55,397 nucleotides of DNA. Origin: CADCTM01 sp049671305 (GTDB lineage: Bacteria > Cyanobacteriota > Cyanobacteriia > Cyanobacteriales > Coleofasciculaceae). The first letter of the stretch is position 1, and each line of letters starts with the position of its first letter. The notes under the pieces are model-generated. The model searched no databases, had not been told where the DNA came from, and worked only from the letters and a program-made list of their open reading frames with translations. Positions 35,101-43,395 of this stretch are shown here, one piece after another. A program made the position numbers and the translations under genes. Location of the stretch: contig JBATUR010000056.1 in assembly GCA_049671305.1 (NCBI GenBank), forward strand, positions 1 through 55,397. The letters run 5' to 3'.

Positions 35101-36021
35101 TTATTTCGGCAAGGCATAAAATCCCAAATGATTGGCAATTGGACGCTCGCGCATGGGAAGCTTGGTATGAATGGGGGCATTTAACAAGTTTGGTTGCTTG
35201 TCAGTTGCTGCGACTAGTGTAGTTGAACCGCCACCATCTAAATTTAAGGCTTGATCTGCGCCTAAATCTAGGATAATTTGAGTTAGTTCGGCAGCGGTTA
35301 CGCCTTCACTATAAAGCGGCTGTTTGCCATCTACAGCTATTAGCCAAAGTTTTTTACCTTGCTTATTGATGGCTACGGCAGTACGGGGATAAGGTTTGTT
35401 TTGATCGCTGATCAGAGATTTGTTTAAGTTTACAGTGCCATCGGCAATTAATAGTTGATTGCCTGCCAATCCTTGAGTTGTACCTTTGGGACATTCGCCT
35501 TTTTTTGAGATTTGAGCACGATTATTGGCATTAAAACACAGTGCGGGAAAGCTTTTGTCAACTTGAGAATAATTAGAGCCATTTGCGATCGCTTCTCCTA
35601 CTACGTTAGCGCGATTACCACTATGAGGAAAGTAATCCCAAGGTGTTACTTCCCGAAATGGGTAAAAGAAACTAGCATTAATTGCCACTTGTAGTTGGAA
35701 CTTTTTTAAAAATTCTGATGTGGTTAGGGCGTTAATTTCTGTAGGAATTTCTTCTTTGCTGGTAGTTGGTGTGCCTGGAGTTACCTGCACTTTTATGCCT
35801 GGTGCTGTTAAGTCAATAGTTACAATATGAATTGCCAACGGGCGTGGCGAAACGCGAATATCACGTTTATAAACTATACCTTGAAAGAGCGTCCGTTCTT
35901 GATTTATTCTGGCTGGACGTTGAAAATGTAACTTTCCGTAAAGTAGCAAGGGCAATATTAATAAACTTGTGCCAGCAGCCATCCACGAGTATTTTATGCC
36001 AATCTGGTAACGATGATTCAT
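35101..36021 (-). CDS. Phosphodiester glycosidase family protein (NAGPA-like), membrane-anchored
   Basis: A 306-residue protein from the ATG at 36021; a TTG 7 codons upstream is an alternative. One N-terminal span (about 10-32, MAAGTSLLILPLLLYG) precedes the NAGPA domain (about 60-300): VAINASFFYPF, GNQLLIADG, PRTAVAINKQGKKLWLIAVDG and the signature LNLDGGGSTTLVA. This family includes the enzyme that uncovers mannose-6-phosphate in animals; bacterial members probably act on cell-surface glycans. The substrate is unknown. It diverges from the pentapeptide-repeat gene with only 23 nt between starts. Confidence 0.88.
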   Translation of the reverse strand: MNHRYQIGIKYSWMAAGTSLLILPLLLYGKLHFQRPARINQERTLFQGIVYKRDIRVSPRPLAIHIVTIDLTAPGIKVQVTPGTPTTSKEEIPTEINALTTSEFLKKFQLQVAINASFFYPFREVTPWDYFPHSGNRANVVGEAIANGSNYSQVDKSFPALCFNANNRAQISKKGECPKGTTQGLAGNQLLIADGTVNLNKSLISDQNKPYPRTAVAINKQGKKLWLIAVDGKQPLYSEGVTAAELTQIILDLGADQALNLDGGGSTTLVAATDKQPNLLNAPIHTKLPMRERPIANHLGFYALPK

Positions 36022-36044
36022 TGCTGAGATGATTTTACTCAATT

Positions 36045-36875
36045 ATGGCTAATTCTCGACTCAATTTTGCTGAACAAGACCTGCGAAACCGCTCTTTTAA
36101 AGGTCAAAATCTCAATCAGGCAAACTTTAGTGGTGCAGATTTGCGGGGTTGCGATTTTAGCTATGCTTTATTACAAGGTGCTAATTTTCAAGGAGTGAGG
36201 TTGGGTCAAACTTCTAGACAGTTGCTTATGTTAATTGGAGTAGCCGTGAGCGTGGCTTTATTAACTTTGAATGCTTTTAGTCAAATGATTTTTGGTATCT
36301 TAGGTAGGACGCCATCAGAGTCGGGTTGGTCTTTGGCGATCGCTTTATATATAAGTTTAGCACTTGCGGGTACTTTTGGCGGTATTAGAGCAATTATTGC
36401 TAATAAATCTTCAATTTCTGGACGTATAACACTGATTGTATCTGGTGCTGCTTCTGCTGCTTTAGTCGGTTTCTTTTATGGAGGAAGTACCACCAATAAT
36501 AATTCTCAAATGGCAATTTTGGGAGCAGTTTTGGGAGGATTAATCATGGCAATTTTGCTTATTTCAAGAGTTGCCACGAGATTGATGGTTATTGCGGTTG
36601 CCGTTTCCGGGGTAGTTTCGGGCTATGGATTGGCTTTTTTGTTTGGTACAGTTGCGATCGCTAATTTTAGTGTGCAAAATCTAATTTGGGGTATGGTTTG
36701 GGGTACTTTATCGCTTATTTATATTGCTGTAACTATGGTTTCTTTGAAGTTCACAGTTACAGAAATTAAAGGTGTTGGGACATCTTTTAGAGGTGCTGAC
36801 CTTACCAATGCTATATTTGACCAGGTTATCCTGCAAAATATAGATTTTAAAGGAAGCATCGGTTACATTGCCTAA
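36045..36875 (+). CDS. Pentapeptide-repeat membrane protein
   Basis: A 276-residue protein. An N-terminal pentapeptide block (about 8-53: LRNRSFKGQNLNQANFSGAD, LRGCDFSYALLQGANFQG) is followed by about six hydrophobic segments (60-235) and a second short pentapeptide stretch at the C-terminus (SFRGADLTNAIFDQVILQNI). The repeats form a right-handed beta-helix used for protein contacts. The split arrangement around a membrane core is found in other cyanobacterial proteins. Its job is unknown. Confidence 0.9.
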   Translation: MANSRLNFAEQDLRNRSFKGQNLNQANFSGADLRGCDFSYALLQGANFQGVRLGQTSRQLLMLIGVAVSVALLTLNAFSQMIFGILGRTPSESGWSLAIALYISLALAGTFGGIRAIIANKSSISGRITLIVSGAASAALVGFFYGGSTTNNNSQMAILGAVLGGLIMAILLISRVATRLMVIAVAVSGVVSGYGLAFLFGTVAIANFSVQNLIWGMVWGTLSLIYIAVTMVSLKFTVTEIKGVGTSFRGADLTNAIFDQVILQNIDFKGSIGYIA

Positions 36876-36890
36876 AAGTGTCCCTGATGT

Positions 36891-37676
36891 TTAGATAGCG
36901 ATCTTTTGACGTGAATTGGTGGCTAAATAAACACTGGTACGGTAAGTTAGATAAACCAAGCCTTTTTGATCCCGTTGTGAGTTGTATAATTCGGTCAAAC
37001 TTGTAATTAATTGCTGATGTGCAACTCCGGTTTGGGGAATATAAGAAACACTTTGAACTCTGCCAATTAATCCTTCTAAGTTTAAAGCCTGGCGATAGTT
37101 AAAGGTATGGCAATGAACTTGTGTAAAAAGATTGCTGAAGAGTAGTGGGGAAATAGATTCAAGACGTGATTCGGCGGGATGTTGATTTGAGGCAATTTTC
37201 ACTAACTGTGTATAGTTTTGGGTAAATTCATCGTCTTGATCGCGATTATTCCAAACTACTGCCAGTCGTCCAGATGGCTTTAAAATACGCTGCAACTCTT
37301 GTAAAGTTGGTTCTGGGTTAAACCAATGAAAAGCTTGAAAACAAGTCACTAAATCAACGCAGGCATCGGATAAGTTGGTGTTTTCTGCTGTGCTGTTGTG
37401 GAATTCTACTAAGTGATGCGGTGTTGCAACTTCACTCATTTTTAGGTTAGGCTCAATGGCAATTACACGTATGCCGTGTTGAGCTAATAAACGAGATGAA
37501 ATTCCTGTACCAGCGCCAATATCTGCTGCTACTATTTGCGTAGAATTACCTAAGCCTTCTAGAATAATTGCGATCGCTTCTTCTGGATAACTAGGTCGAT
37601 ATTTAGCATATGCTGTGGCACGCTCGCTAAACCGAGTCAGTGGGTTCATTGTATGTAATACCGTTGTTTCGTTCAT
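36891..37676 (-). CDS. Class I SAM-dependent methyltransferase
   Basis: A 261-residue methyltransferase of the type 11 family. Motif I AADIGAGTGISSRLLA (about 53-68), acidic IAIEPN, NTNLSDACVDLVTCFQAFHWF and LKPSGRLAVVWNNR are all visible. The C-terminal part shows no extra catalytic domain. Substrate unknown. It converges with the pentapeptide-repeat gene, 15 nt apart. Confidence 0.9.
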   Translation of the reverse strand: MNETTVLHTMNPLTRFSERATAYAKYRPSYPEEAIAIILEGLGNSTQIVAADIGAGTGISSRLLAQHGIRVIAIEPNLKMSEVATPHHLVEFHNSTAENTNLSDACVDLVTCFQAFHWFNPEPTLQELQRILKPSGRLAVVWNNRDQDDEFTQNYTQLVKIASNQHPAESRLESISPLLFSNLFTQVHCHTFNYRQALNLEGLIGRVQSVSYIPQTGVAHQQLITSLTELYNSQRDQKGLVYLTYRTSVYLATNSRQKIAI

Positions 37677-38079
37677 GAGTGTTTAAAATGAATGCTTTTT
37701 GTATATTAAGCAAAAATTGAGAGCGTGTGTCATACTAATTTATTCGGTAATTTTTGCGAAATTTAAGCTCTATTTTGCCAGATTTTTCCTTTTTTGCATT
37801 CTAGCTTGGCTCACGTAATACAAATTTTTTGAAAGTGTTGGGCAATTCCTCCGGGCAAAGGCTAAAATTTAGTGTAATATTTTATTTCTGAAGGGATAAA
37901 TACTCAACAAAATATGAAGCTTCAGTAAAGATGACTAGTAAATTTTTAAGACTCCCATTTTCTCAGTATTTTCTCTGACAAAAGTAAAATTTAACCACAA
38001 AATCTAGGTAAATGTAAGGTTACTAGCTGGAATTTGGTTACTAAGTAAAGGATCGTTCACTCAATAGAGAGGTAGAGAT
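37677..38079. other. Intergenic region with no visible gene
   Basis: A 403-nt AT-rich stretch between divergent genes. No gene, repeat or RNA was recognised. A purine-rich GAGAGGTAGAG precedes the ATG at 38080 and may be its ribosome site. Confidence 0.35.
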
Positions 38080-39069
38080 ATGAGCTATGAAGATGATTTG
38101 TTTTTTTTTCCTGTATTAGCAGAAAATGAAGATAGCTCAATTAAAGAGTTATCTAAGTTATGGGCGAAACGTTATATTCAAAACATTGTAGAATTAGACC
38201 CAACTAGCAGTGGACGCGAGGAAATAGCTAGTCAGTTATTTGGTAATCTTCGTTCAGCAAGTGCTCGTGCTTGGATGACTACAGAAAACTTATTAGCTCG
38301 TGAAGTTAAAAGGCATAAAATTGACTCGAAGTTAATTGATCCTTGGGAGATTTCTAAGGATGCTTATTATATATATGAAAAAGCTTTATCAGCTTATGCT
38401 GAAAATGTAATTCCGCGACGCTTATCTGTGCAAATATCGGCAGATTTAGGTAGCATCAGAAATAAATGGACAAATCTTGATCCGCGAGTGATTAGCTTTG
38501 TCAGTATGCAATTTCACCACACAGGACGAGAGTTAATTAGTGACTTGCCACAAAAAGATCAATATCTCTTAAGTGAGTATTTTAAAGTCATTGATGACCA
38601 CCTTTATATGCCTCTGCAAAGAGCTTATGAAGCTGCTGCCAAAGAAGATTATAATTCTCCCAAGCTTGATGTAGTGCAACAACTACTGCCAATAAGTGGC
38701 AAGATTGCTCAAGATATTTGTAAAAGGGTAATTGATTTATATCCCAATTATCAATCGGCTAGCGGTTTGTTGAGTAAACCAAGTGTGCGAGTATCGAGTC
38801 TACGTGATGTGGAAATGTTTCAGGTTTATTTGTGGGTATGTGTTTTAGAAGGAAATACTTCTGCTATACAAGAAGAGTTATTTCCTTTATGTCTCATGCT
38901 ATATCCTACTCTCAATGTTTCTTGGGAGTTGGTAAGGCAAATGTTGCATTTAATGGGACAAAGAATTCATGCAGAATTAACTGCCAAGCAAGTAGCGACT
39001 TTACAACCTTATATGCAAGCGCTATGGGTTATGTTCTCGCCACAAGTCTTGCTAGCATTGAAGCATTAA
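38080..39069 (+). CDS. Conserved-looking helical protein, function unknown
   Basis: A 329-residue, almost wholly helical protein that I do not recognise. It begins with an acidic MSYEDDLFFFP and has no signal peptide, membrane span or known catalytic motif. Helices such as SASARAWMTTENLLAREVKR, AYYIYEKALSAYAENVIP, and YLWVCVLEGNTSAIQEEL suggest a repeat-like or regulatory all-alpha fold. GAGAGGTAGAG is upstream of the ATG. The role is not evident. Confidence 0.75.
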   Translation: MSYEDDLFFFPVLAENEDSSIKELSKLWAKRYIQNIVELDPTSSGREEIASQLFGNLRSASARAWMTTENLLAREVKRHKIDSKLIDPWEISKDAYYIYEKALSAYAENVIPRRLSVQISADLGSIRNKWTNLDPRVISFVSMQFHHTGRELISDLPQKDQYLLSEYFKVIDDHLYMPLQRAYEAAAKEDYNSPKLDVVQQLLPISGKIAQDICKRVIDLYPNYQSASGLLSKPSVRVSSLRDVEMFQVYLWVCVLEGNTSAIQEELFPLCLMLYPTLNVSWELVRQMLHLMGQRIHAELTAKQVATLQPYMQALWVMFSPQVLLALKH

Positions 39070-39157
39070 TTGAAAATAAGATAGAATGCACCTTACTAAA
39101 TGGAGGAATAAACAGAGGCTTTCTTTGCTCAATAAATTAGATAAAATTGAGATTATT

Positions 39158-39697
39158 TCAGTTTTGACGCTTGTGCTTTGTTTTACTTCGGTGCCGCAAG
39201 GTTTTTGCGAGTAATGTCGCTTCTCTTTCTGCTTGGAATAAATCAACGGGTTTTGATATTAGTAGAAATGTGCCATTTGCCTTGGGTTGGACTTGTGGCA
39301 CGGCAGTTGTACGATACTCACAGACATTGGCAGGATTGGCAGGATTTTGAGTAGTTTGGATCGCTTTCCAGTCTGGGTTAACTTCATTAGCGATCGCTTT
39401 TAATTCTAATACTGCTGCTTCTAGTTCTGCTGAGAGTTGATTGATGCGTCTGGCTTGATTTTCCAAACGCCTGAAACCTTTGCTGGTACGTCGCCGCAGC
39501 ATTTCTAAGGATAAGCTGACCGGAAAAGCTAACAGTGGTTTTGGCGATCGCTTTGAAGAAGAAGTGCGATCGCTGCGGTTGCCACCAACAGATCCGATAA
39601 TTCCAGTATCTGAGGCATCTTTAAGGTTTTTTGTCTTCGGTTGAGAGTGAATCAACTTGGTTTTGACTAGCTGAATTCCCATTTGTAGTTCTTTCAT
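39158..39697 (-). CDS. Hypothetical coiled-coil protein
   Basis: A 179-residue protein if started at the ATG at 39697; a TTG at 39772 would add 25 residues. After a Ser/Lys/Arg-rich N-terminal part (RSDRTSSSKRSPKP) comes a helical or coiled-coil segment (about 85-130: RRLENQARRINQLSAELEAA, VLELKAIANE). The end is very basic (LRHRSKTKHKRQN). No known domain was recognised. Basic ends suggest nucleic-acid or membrane contact, which is a guess. The start choice is uncertain. Confidence 0.5.
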   Translation of the reverse strand: MKELQMGIQLVKTKLIHSQPKTKNLKDASDTGIIGSVGGNRSDRTSSSKRSPKPLLAFPVSLSLEMLRRRTSKGFRRLENQARRINQLSAELEAAVLELKAIANEVNPDWKAIQTTQNPANPANVCEYRTTAVPQVQPKANGTFLLISKPVDLFQAEREATLLAKTLRHRSKTKHKRQN

Positions 39698-39901
39698 CTG
39701 GGTTTGAAATAGTTGTCTAATGACTTGCAAACTTGATAGTACATTTGTACTATGAATTGCTGAAAATAGCAAAGCTTACTCAGATAGGGGTACAAGCTAT
39801 ACAACAAGATCTAGATGTGCTATAGAAAACTAGTATTTTGTGCAAGCGAGGCTTAGGTAAAAGTCGTGCCATAGCCAAAGCGTCGCTCTAACCTTTAACC
39901 A

Positions 39902-40558
39902 ATGAACAACTTGACTAATCACAACTGGAGCAAACCCAAGCCACCACAGCCAAAAGGCGATCGCGAAAGCAGTGCCGAACCTAGTTCAACGCTGCTGCAA
40001 GCACGATCCCCCAAAACCACCGATAAACCTAGCGAAGATAGCGAAGCCCAAGTTATCCAGCGTATGGTTGAATACATGAAAGAGTTTTTAGAAAAGCCTC
40101 ATCAGGTATTTCGAGGCTTGCCCGTTTGTCCTTTTGCCCGAAAAGCTCGTTTAGACAATCGAATTCTCTACAAAGTTCACCGCTTCGCAAGTACTCCAGA
40201 TGTGGCAGAAATGGAGATGATTAGAGAGTTTTGTCAAGAGCAACGTTATGAAGTTTTACTAGTCATGCATCCGGAAAAACAGGCATTAACCCAGTTGCAG
40301 ATGCAAGAATTCCTAGAAAAGCTCAATGAAAAAATCGCTGCAGCAGGTTTAGTCGCCTTTGGTGGACATCCTCAACAAGACTTTCAAATCCAAGGCATTT
40401 GTACCAGACAAGAACCCTATATCAACTTCACCGTCCAATTTCAACAGCGGCTTAAAGACGCATCAGATTTATTATTAAGAACAACCAGTTATTACCAAAA
40501 CTGGACAACAGACAATCTTAGAGATGTTGGTATTCCAAGGGAGAGTAATTGTTCTTAG
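39902..40558 (+). CDS. Uncharacterised protein paired with CofE-like gene
   Basis: A 218-residue protein. The first 50 residues are Pro/Ser/Lys-rich and probably disordered. From about 55 there is a folded part, GLPVCPFARKARLDNRILYK, EMIREFCQEQRYEVLLVMHP, then LEKLNEKIAAAGLVAFGGHP. A single CPFAR block with a conserved-looking Cys stands out. The family is not one I can name. Its TAG stop directly abuts the ATG of the next gene (tagATG), so the two are translated together. Confidence 0.72.
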   Translation: MNNLTNHNWSKPKPPQPKGDRESSAEPSSTLLQARSPKTTDKPSEDSEAQVIQRMVEYMKEFLEKPHQVFRGLPVCPFARKARLDNRILYKVHRFASTPDVAEMEMIREFCQEQRYEVLLVMHPEKQALTQLQMQEFLEKLNEKIAAAGLVAFGGHPQQDFQIQGICTRQEPYINFTVQFQQRLKDASDLLLRTTSYYQNWTTDNLRDVGIPRESNCS

Positions 40559-41791
40559 ATGATTAACAGTTTGGCAATCATTGAAAAAGTAGGACTGGTT
40601 GGGGGTGCTATCACTTCTTTACTAGCGTTAGGAGCATTAGCGCTAGAAATACGATATCGGCGTCGTCCTGGCAACGAATTAGAACTAACGGCGGGTGACT
40701 GGAATCAAGAAATTACCGAACCGCAACGCTATAGACTTGTGGGAAAGTTAGAGTTCATTAACCGTAATCCGTTTAGAGAGGTAATGGTGCCGGTGGTGGA
40801 GGCACAGGTAAAGCTGTTGTCTAAGGCAAGCGTTGCGGATATAACCTGCCGTACTCAAATCATTCCTCGCCACAAAGATGAGTCGCCGAGGGCAGATGAT
40901 TATTGGTTTGCCTATATTCTGAAGCCAACTGAGCAGACGAGCTTAGAAATAGCGATCGAAATTGACGGGGAAAATCTGGAGTCTTTGCAAACAGCATGGC
41001 TGCAGGTTCATTATGAAACCTATGGTCCTGAAGGTTTAGTTTTGAAAGTGCGCCATATTGTGATTCCGCTGAAGTTTCCACCAAGCGACAGTGTACCAAA
41101 TTGGCGACAGGCAGAAATTGCGGAGGTTTTGCCAATTCCAACCCATATTCTGACTCCTTTAGATAATCCTGTGGCTGTGGTGAGGCGTTATGTGATGAAT
41201 CATGCCAAACCTGGGGATGTGGTGGCGTTGAGTGAAACGCCTTTGGCAATTATGCAGGAGCAATGGCGTCATCATGCTCAAGTGCAGCCGGGTTGGGTGG
41301 CGAAGCGGCTATGTCAATTTTTCTATCGTACTTCTAGTATGTCCACGGCTTGCGGGTTGCAGACGTTGGTGGATATTAGTGGACCTGTGCGGGTGATTTT
41401 TGCGTTGGCAGTGGGAGCGATCGCCAAAAAGCTGTTCAGAAGACCTGGTGTATTTTATCAGTTGGCTGGAGAACAAGCGCGGCTGATTGATGATGTGACA
41501 GGAACTCTACCGCCTTATGATCAGTTTATTGTTTTGGGACCAAAAAACCCTCAAGAGGTTGTTGATCAAATTAAACAAGAAACAGGAATTGCCGCAGCAA
41601 TTGTCGATGCAAATGATTTAAAAGCTGTTAAAGTTTTAGCAGCAACGGCGGATGTTCCGGCGGGGTTTTTGGAGCAAGCTTTGATTAGCAACCCAGCCGG
41701 AAATGCTAACGAGCAAACACCTGTAGTTTTGGTTCGTCCTTTGGGTGTAGCGAATACGCGCCAGGAATTGGTGAAGAATAAAGCAGGCTGA
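40559..41791 (+). CDS. CofE-like (F420-0:gamma-glutamyl ligase-type) membrane-associated protein
   Basis: A 410-residue protein. One N-terminal span (about 13-28, VGGAITSLLALGALAL) is followed by a beta-rich domain (about 35-185), then a C-terminal part (about 200-400) resembling the CofE fold: NHAKPGDVVALSETPLAIMQ, LVDISGPVRVIFALAVGAIAK and QFIVLGPKNPQEVVDQIKQE. True CofE adds glutamate to coenzyme F420; cyanobacteria carrying a CofE-like protein with this extra N-terminal domain may do something different. Immediately adjacent to the preceding gene. Confidence 0.75.
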   Translation: MINSLAIIEKVGLVGGAITSLLALGALALEIRYRRRPGNELELTAGDWNQEITEPQRYRLVGKLEFINRNPFREVMVPVVEAQVKLLSKASVADITCRTQIIPRHKDESPRADDYWFAYILKPTEQTSLEIAIEIDGENLESLQTAWLQVHYETYGPEGLVLKVRHIVIPLKFPPSDSVPNWRQAEIAEVLPIPTHILTPLDNPVAVVRRYVMNHAKPGDVVALSETPLAIMQEQWRHHAQVQPGWVAKRLCQFFYRTSSMSTACGLQTLVDISGPVRVIFALAVGAIAKKLFRRPGVFYQLAGEQARLIDDVTGTLPPYDQFIVLGPKNPQEVVDQIKQETGIAAAIVDANDLKAVKVLAATADVPAGFLEQALISNPAGNANEQTPVVLVRPLGVANTRQELVKNKAG

Positions 41792-42147
41792 GGTCTTAAA
41801 GTCTGAATAAGATTTTTTTGTTGACGGCTGAGAGATTTTGGTCAGTGGCTTAGTAATTAGCCTCTCAAGCTTGGGGGGCTAATAATTTTTAGATAGTTAC
41901 AATTTTTTAAAAAATTCTTTTAACAAAAAATTATCAGCTTTGACTGTAGGTCAGAGCAATGTAAAGTCTTAATTACTTAAAATTATTAGCATTTTTATCC
42001 GGAAAATAGACCTCATCCTCAAGACTGATTTTTATTGGCATTTACTGGTAGATAAAGGCATAATTAAGTTCAGGATTGAGATTTTTGGATGCGGTTTGTA
42101 GCTAAATTTCTCATAGCTGGTATAGATTTAGCCTATCCATCAAATTA
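41792..42147. other. AT-rich intergenic region
   Basis: A 356-nt stretch with no credible gene; very AT-rich with poly-T and poly-A runs near 41885-41930. No repeat or RNA was recognised. Confidence 0.35.
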
Positions 42148-42654
42148 ATGCATAGCAATATTAATAATACTGAATTGTTCCAATTTACTCAGCCTGAATT
42201 GAGCTTTGGGCAGAAAGTCAAAACGGATGATCATTATCTTGGTTACATTGTTGGGCTTGATTTTTATCCAGAGACAAGTAGTTGGGTTCATGGTGTTCAT
42301 TTAATTGATCGCAAACCGGAAATAACTGATGAGATTTGGTATGAACCCCAACAACTAAAGGTGATTCGTTCAAAAATTAATATTCTGCCCAATAAGTTAA
42401 TGTATACCAATATTGATAATACTAAATTATTTGAATTTAGCCAGCCTGAGTTGAGTTTTGGAGAAAAAGTTAAGACAGAAGATAATTTTTTTGGCTATGT
42501 TGTTGGGCTTGATTTTTCTCTAGAAAGCAAAAGTTGGAGTTATGGTGTTTATTTAGTAGACCAACATTACCAGCTAATTGAAGAAATTTGGTATTCGGCA
42601 GAAGAATTAGAGATTGTTTTAAGATTTAATGTTGAACGTAATTTTAGCGGGTGA
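42148..42654 (+). CDS. Tandem-duplicated small domain protein, function unknown
   Basis: A 168-residue protein built of two copies of a domain of about 75 residues (about 1-82 and 86-165). Matching parts: NNTELFQFTQPELSFGQKVK versus DNTKLFEFSQPELSFGEKVK; YLGYIVGLDF versus FFGYVVGLDF; WVHGVHLID versus WSYGVYLVD; EIWYEPQQL versus EIWYSAEEL. Each copy looks like a small beta-barrel of the SH3 or DUF1392 kind found in filamentous cyanobacteria. No catalytic residues stand out. A recent internal duplication is likely. Confidence 0.72.
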   Translation: MHSNINNTELFQFTQPELSFGQKVKTDDHYLGYIVGLDFYPETSSWVHGVHLIDRKPEITDEIWYEPQQLKVIRSKINILPNKLMYTNIDNTKLFEFSQPELSFGEKVKTEDNFFGYVVGLDFSLESKSWSYGVYLVDQHYQLIEEIWYSAEELEIVLRFNVERNFSG

Positions 42655-43395
42655 TTTTGCTTATTTGGTAATGTATATTGCAGTTTTTTATAAGATGAAG
42701 TACTTGGTCTAATTATTGGGCATTTGGTATTAAATGTACATTATAAAGCGGGAGAATTGCTATAATTCGTTCTTGAGCAATTGTTATTATGCCTGTATAT
42801 CGTATTCTTGCAGGCTTTGCAGATGGCTATATGAGTATCTAAAGGTGAATAGCTATTTTCAGAAAACTTTTTGGTTTACCTTAAAACATGGTAGTCATAA
42901 AAGGCGGCTTGACAACGACGGTGGCTAGCTAGTTAGCAAAAATATCAAGTTTTCCAGCCTTTTTGCTTGTATGTGACGTTTTGAAACTTGTCGGTGCTGC
43001 TAACATTGAAGCATCAATAATAGGTAATGGCTAACTTTGCTTGGTATTGAAGGCATTTGGCTTAAGTCTGAGCAAATTCTTATAATTTTTTAGTTTTTTG
43101 CATCTATCAAGCCAGAAAAATTAGTTATCTTGAGTTACTGACTTCAGTTTTGCCTATTAGTTGTCATAAACTAAAAAACTAAGGAAAATATAAGTATCTA
43201 TTTTAGTAACATCTCTGTTGAGATAGATTAATTAGAAGGTTTTGGCAGTCTAACTGGTCTTAAAATATTCTCAACGTGCCTTGACTTCCTCGCTCAAACT
43301 GAGGTTAGGTGGAGTTAGCAATTATTTCAAATTATTCTACTGCTCTTTAGGTAAAGTATAGCAAACAAAACACTAAACTATTTAAGAGTAAAATA
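42655..43395. other. Long AT-rich intergenic region
   Basis: 741 nt with no credible gene. A 64-codon plus-strand frame (42734-42928) is cysteine- and tyrosine-rich and looks random. TTAGTTTTTT (43090-43099) and AAAAAACTAA (43173-43182) form an inverted pair similar to the one at 13512/13570. It may hold the promoter of the histidine kinase gene. Confidence 0.35.

Noticed and set aside
38832..39140. 102-codon plus-strand frame overlapping the 329-residue gene
   Set aside because: Alternate-frame shadow of the longer gene, with no supporting start or motif.
42734..42928. 64-codon frame rich in Cys and Tyr
   Set aside because: Composition and lack of any start signal suggest a chance frame in AT-rich DNA.
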